64,000 nt of DNA, from contig NW_024104365.1 of NCBI RefSeq assembly GCF_003945595.2, positions 8,093,049 through 8,157,048 of the forward strand, read 5' to 3'. The position numbers and the translations under genes are program-made. Numbering within the stretch: position 1 is the stretch's first letter; each line of letters starts with the position of its first letter. Shown in pieces: positions 54,501-60,500 of this stretch. The notes below the pieces were generated by a model that worked only from the letters and a program-made list of their open reading frames with translations, was not told the origin of the DNA and did no database searches. The stretch comes from Pipra filicauda (lineage: Eukaryota; Chordata; Aves; Passeriformes; Pipridae).

Positions 54501-57500
54501 GGGGTGCCTCTGCAGGTAAGAGCACGTGTCAGCTTATCCCCGCTAACAATTTGATCCTGTACAGATGAGAACTTCCCTCCATTTTCCCACTGCAGCTCCT
54601 TACTATGGAAAGTGTAATCTCTGGAAACCACAACTGTCTGGATACCTTTTAGAGTCAGTGTGATTGAAATCCCATAGACAGGTGAAGTTCTTCTTCACTG
54701 AACATGATGAGCCATTAGTGTAGGACACAGAGATAAGAAGGATATTACTCATATGGCCTTTGTGAGCAAAACACACCTGCAAAAATGAGGGAATAAAATT
54801 TTCACAAATCAAACCACAGGTAATTTATACATAATTTATATATGTGATGTATGTAGAAGACAGTATATTCTGTTTCAAACACAGTTTAACATTAGGGTGT
54901 TCAGCCTGGAGCAGAAAAGACTCCAGGGAGACCTTAGAATCCCTTCCAGTGCCTAAAGAGTCTCCAAGAGAGCTGGAGAGGGCCTTCAGACAAGAGTTTG
55001 GAGTGACAGGACAAAGGGGAATGGCTTCAAACTGAAAGAGAATAGATTTAGATTGGATATTAGGAAGAATTTCTTCTCTGTGAGGGCTCTGGCACAGGTT
55101 GCTCAAAGAAGCCATCAGTGTCCCATCCCTGGAAGTGTTCAGGGCCAAGCTATTTGCCTTCCCCCAGGTGGCAAAGAAAGGGCAACAGAGTTGAAACCAA
55201 GTCCTTATTCATATTAAAAGTAGAAGATGAGTAGAAAAGTGAGGGATAGTGAGCCCCAGTAACAAGGGTTTTTTCCTTTTGTCAAGAAGTGGTCTCCCCT
55301 ACTTCTCCCATCTTTCCCCAGTATCATCCCATTTTTTCCTTTCCCTCATCAAGAGTTGCATCCCCAGGAGCAGAGAGCAGCCAGATGTGTTAAACAATAT
55401 GAACATCTCAGGGATCTCAGATCACCCACTCTGTCCACCAGCACAGTCCAAAGACACGAGTCTTTGTAGATTTGGTGGGATTCTAAGCAGGCCACATGAT
55501 TTTAAGTTGCTGATTGGGCTCTGAGTATTCGGTCCCCAGTGCAACCTACTCATTAAGAGCAGCCACTTACATGTGTGTATTCAGTAAGATCATATCTTGG
55601 TAGTGTGGATGGGGAGGTTTTCACCAGTTGGCTTGGTCTGTGAACACTGAACCTCCCACAGAAAGGCTCCATTCCACTGACAATGTGTCCTGTGGTGATG
55701 ATGTTCTTCATATCTGACAGATAAAAGAAACAAGAGGAGAGGGGATGTTTGAAAGTGATTCAGAAGACACCAGTACAGTCAAAAGATTCATGGAAATACA
55801 GAAAGTCGATGTCCAAAAATTGGCAAACAGTCCTACTATAAGTGTTCCAGAATTTCAGAATTCCAGAAGGGTTTGGACAACACTCTCAGGCACATGATGT
55901 GATTCTTGGGATTGTCCTGTGCAGGGCCAGGAGTTGGACTTAATGATCCTTGTGGGTTCCTTCCAACTCAGGGCTTCTGTGACTGTGATTGTTATATTGA
56001 TCATGTTGTTTTTAATGCTAGTTCCATAAACTCACCCATGAGAATATATACAAATATATAGCTGAGAAATAAAAATATATATACTTATACCCCTTAAAAG
56101 TGTAAATTTATTCTCACTCAAAGTTTCAAGTACATTTATTTCATAAAAGAAATCAGCTCTCACAGTAAATACTGCTTCATTGACATAAAAGATCACTACC
56201 TCCTTTCTCAAAACCATCGTGGAAAAGGATTTTAGCAGAAGCTGGCTCAGTCTCACATCCTACTGAAAGGAGTTCCTCTATTGCTCTTTGCACCTTAAAA
56301 AGAAATTAAGAAAGTGAAAAGCAGTCACAGTCCAATGATTTCTGGATCATGTCATCAGAGAGCCTCAACACACGTCATCTCTCTATTTTTCATTAACAAG
56401 GGACCGGTGGCATGGCAGCTCTGAACGAGCAGGCAGCCAAATATTAAAAAAAATAAAAATATAAAAGAATAAAAGAATAAAATTCAGCTCAAAAGAGTGT
56501 AAACTCCCATGTCTGGTACCTTTCAGATGTGTTAGGCATCTACAGCCTAATGGCTATCATGAAACTATCACCCAGGGTTGTTATAGCACTGACCAACTGA
56601 CCACATCAAGAGACAATGGGAGATCCTGTCTGAAGCCAAAGCCATACTCTACACACCTGACTTTAGAGGAGAAGTCCAAGAGTCTGGTTCAAGGGAATTC
56701 CAAGGTATCTGGACGATGTGATATGCTTAGAATACACCTGGGACTCAAACCCCCCCAAAAATCTCACCGTGAGACATTCTCAGTAACAAAAATCACCCCT
56801 ACATCATGTAAAGTTTATCTCAGCTTCGGGTCCAAACACTTAAATGCTGTCAAGTACCAGATGTCCATTGGTTCCTCCCCAGCAGAGGATCAAATATGTG
56901 TGTTTAATGGCACCTACCTGGTGAGCTGTAGCATTTGTGGGGATCATTTTGTGCAATGTGTTGTTCCAGGAGATACTGAAACACCCTGTACCAGACACTG
57001 TCAACATCTGGCAAGCAAAGAAGCAAACAAATAAATGAAAGGAGACACAAACTTCATGAGACACGTTTCAAACCTGGCTTCTTCTACCGAGGAGGATTAC
57101 ATGGCACATATTTTGCATTTTCAAGCATAAGTAAAACAAGAATTCCTTCCAAGAGACACTTCAGCTACTCTGAAACTGTTCTTGTCCTCCATGGTCTCTA
57201 CTGACACAAACCTAAATTCTAAATCTAAATTCTTAAATTATCAGGATCACAAGGGGTACATGACCTGTGCAGACACACTGACAACCACAAACAGTCCCTA
57301 AAGCTCCTGAGCTGCAGCTGTGGGGTTTAACCACCAGGAAAATCTTCCCTCCTTGCTGAGGGTTTACATACACCCACCAATGTGTAAAGAAATGTACACC
57401 AATGTGTGTAAAAACCCTGAACAATTGCAGTTCATGATGTTCCTCTCATCAGCTGTCTCAGAAGGTTAAAAACAAGGTGGGAACACACTTTCACATCAAG

Positions 57501-60500
57501 CATCAGCACAGACTTTACAATTAGGATTTGCTGCTATCCAGGTCATTTGGCTCAGGGCTAGTCCAGTTCCCAGGGTCAAGAAAGCAGCACTGACCTGGAC
57601 TTCTGGAAGATGCAAAGCATGAGCCTGGATTTCGTGTCTCTCAATGTAGTAGCTGTCCACCACGTGGGGATTCAGCCACGTATTATGTATCTGGACTCCA
57701 ACTCTCATCCCGTTGCTGGGTGTCTTGCCATGATGCAGTGCTTCCAGGTAGTACCTCGAACCAGCAGTCAGCTCGAATTTCTGGGATTTTGGCTGCCAAA
57801 GTTCACTCCAGTTCTTCACCCAGTTCTCAGACCACTCTGAATTGCCAGCAGGGAGAGAAGCAATTCTCACCTGTGTGCAGAACAACCAAATCAGAGTCAC
57901 AGAATGGTTTGGGTTGGAAGGGACCTAAAAGATCATCTCCTTCCAACCCCCTGCCGTGGGCAGGGACACCTTCCAGTAGACCAGGTTGCTCCAAGGTCAC
58001 CGACTGATTTAATGGCTCCAAACTGAAAGAGAGTAGATTTATATTGGATATTAGGAAGACATTCTCCCCTGTGAGGGTGGTGAGGCCCTGGCACAGATTG
58101 CCCAGAGAAGCTGTGCCTGCCCCATCCCTGGAATTTTTCAAGACCGGGTTGGATGAGGCTCTAGTCTACTGGAAGTTGTTCCTGCCCATGACAGGGAGTT
58201 GGAACAAGATGATCTTTAAGGTCCCTTCCAACCCAAATCATTCTAGGTTTCTATGTAATATGCTACCATTAGTAAGACCAATAATGCTATTATTTTTTTA
58301 ATAGATAAAAAGTATTTTATATTTCTTCTAGACCTGTTCAGTTACTTGGCTCAAGAATAACCCAGATAAATAGATCACCTTCATCAGAGCATCCTCTCAA
58401 CTTCCCAAAGGCAAGGATCAATATTTTCAGAAGGCAATATTTCAACAGTCAAAAAAGGAGGTAAATTGAGGAAATCAGAGAGCAAACCTCCAGGTCCCTT
58501 TGCAGATTGTCAGTGATTGCAATTTGTTGAACTAAAAAAAAAAGTCTTCTGGAAAAGACAAGCAATGACTCTGGTTGCAAGCATGAGTTTTTTATGAGCT
58601 GAACAACTGACAGACCCAATCTAAAACATCAAATATAATCACACAGATTTCACTCTGCAATAGATTCATAAGGGCAAACAAGCCAATTCCATTTTTATGA
58701 CCTTAATTAAAACCATTTTCATCCTGATCTCATTTTTATCTGCTCAGAGTAATACCTTATGTTCTGGATCTTGGGACAAACTCAAGTAGAGAGATGCTTG
58801 ACTGTCTGCCTGAATCCAGAAGGTGTAATTGTTGGTCTGAGGAGCCACAAAAAATCCACGAAGCCTGGAACTAAGCAAAAGGAGAACATCCATAACACAG
58901 TAAAAAAACACCCCATCCTCGCACCCCACCTTCATGTGTACACCGAGTAACTAGGAAACACCATGAGACCAACAAAACAAACCTATATATTTTAAAACTG
59001 AAGGAATCTCAAAAAGACTCAATTTCACACTAAATGTAATTTATTCTTTACGAAATTTTCCAAAAAGGATAGAAAAAACAGCTCCAGGAAATTAAGTATG
59101 TTTTTATTGGTGGTCACTATTTTGTGCATTTCTTCTCAAGCAAAGTCTTAACCTTGAACACACAGGAAAAAGCCAAGAACACACTCAGAATCAACCAAGA
59201 AAAACAGAGAAATGGTAAGAAAAGATGAGAATTCATGCACACTGCACATTTTTTCAAGGGTTTATCTGAAGAGGCAATGACACCAACACAGTTTAGATAT
59301 TTCCACAGCTTGGGGCAAATCACTTGATTTCCATTAACTCCACATGTGCTGCAGCTGCCAAAATCAGCTGAGAATCTGCCCCTCCACATCTGGCTGGAAG
59401 TCCAACCCAAAATAGCCTCAAGCTGGAGCTCCTTCTACCTCCACAGCAATTTCTTTTGTGGAATTTCAGCATATCTAGGCCAGGTAGAGCAGAAATACTG
59501 AGGGAAAGCAAAAGGAGGAAAAAATAAAACACTTCACTGCATATTTTAAGCTTCAAAAGGACCTCAGAGCAAAGGGTTTGCTTTGATTTACAGGAGCTGT
59601 GCAGTGAGGCTCTGCTGTAAAGGGCTGTCAGGTGTTTTTGCTGCACCTAACACTGCTAAAGGTGATTGCCATGGCTTCATGTCTTTTTAAGATCACTGAG
59701 TACCTGAAGGACTTCTTCGCCCCAGACAGGAACCTTACTGGGGAGCTGGCATTAGGTACAAACTGCCATCTGTATCCAGGACCTGCTTCTGTCAGATCAG
59801 AGGCATCATCCCAGACTTCAAAGAGAAGCCCTCTGTTTCCTAGAAAGTTAAAACAAAAGTACTCTCAGCAGCAGCCAACAGAAATCCCAGAGCACATGCT
59901 GGAATCAGTGGTGTAGGAGGTAGGCCACAGAGAAAATTTTAATAATAAATTGGCTCTGTTTGTGGGGGATTTTGCAGTCTAAGGCAGAACACAGATCTCG
60001 CTTTAGGGAATTTGTTCTACCTTGAAATTCTCCACAAGAAATAACAAAAATATGCAGAGAGCAAAGCATCCAACCAGCTCTCATGTCTGCTCCTTCAGGA
60101 AAAGGTATTGAGATGACCCACAGCTAAAATTAGGTAAATCTCTCTTTATGCACAATAATTTTCTACTGCAGTGCTCCACTCAAGCAGCATCCCCAGAAAC
60201 CTCTGCAGCAGCTCTAGTTCAGCTATCCTTCCTCTAAATATTATCCGTACTTTTTTCCCCTCATTTTCCACAGCCCTGCTCACCAGTCTGACTTTCCTCC
60301 CATCATCACCTGTCTGCACGTGGGGGGCTGAGCTCTTCACCCTGCTTTTCCTGGCTACAGAATCATAGAATGGGTTGGGTTGGAAGGGACCAGTAAAGGT
60401 TATTTAGCCCAACCCCTCTGCAATGAGCGGGAACATCTCCAACTAGATCGGGTTGCTCAGTGCTCCATCCAAACTGGCCTTCAATGTTTTCCAGGAATGA

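Larger units (their letters stand above)
57871..58755 (-). other. Intron 15 with inverted CR1 pair
   Basis: 0.9 kb. The 3' part of the intron (left side) is a head-to-head pair of CR1 copies that begins about 24 bases from exon 16. The right half is AT-rich unique sequence. Confidence 0.85.
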
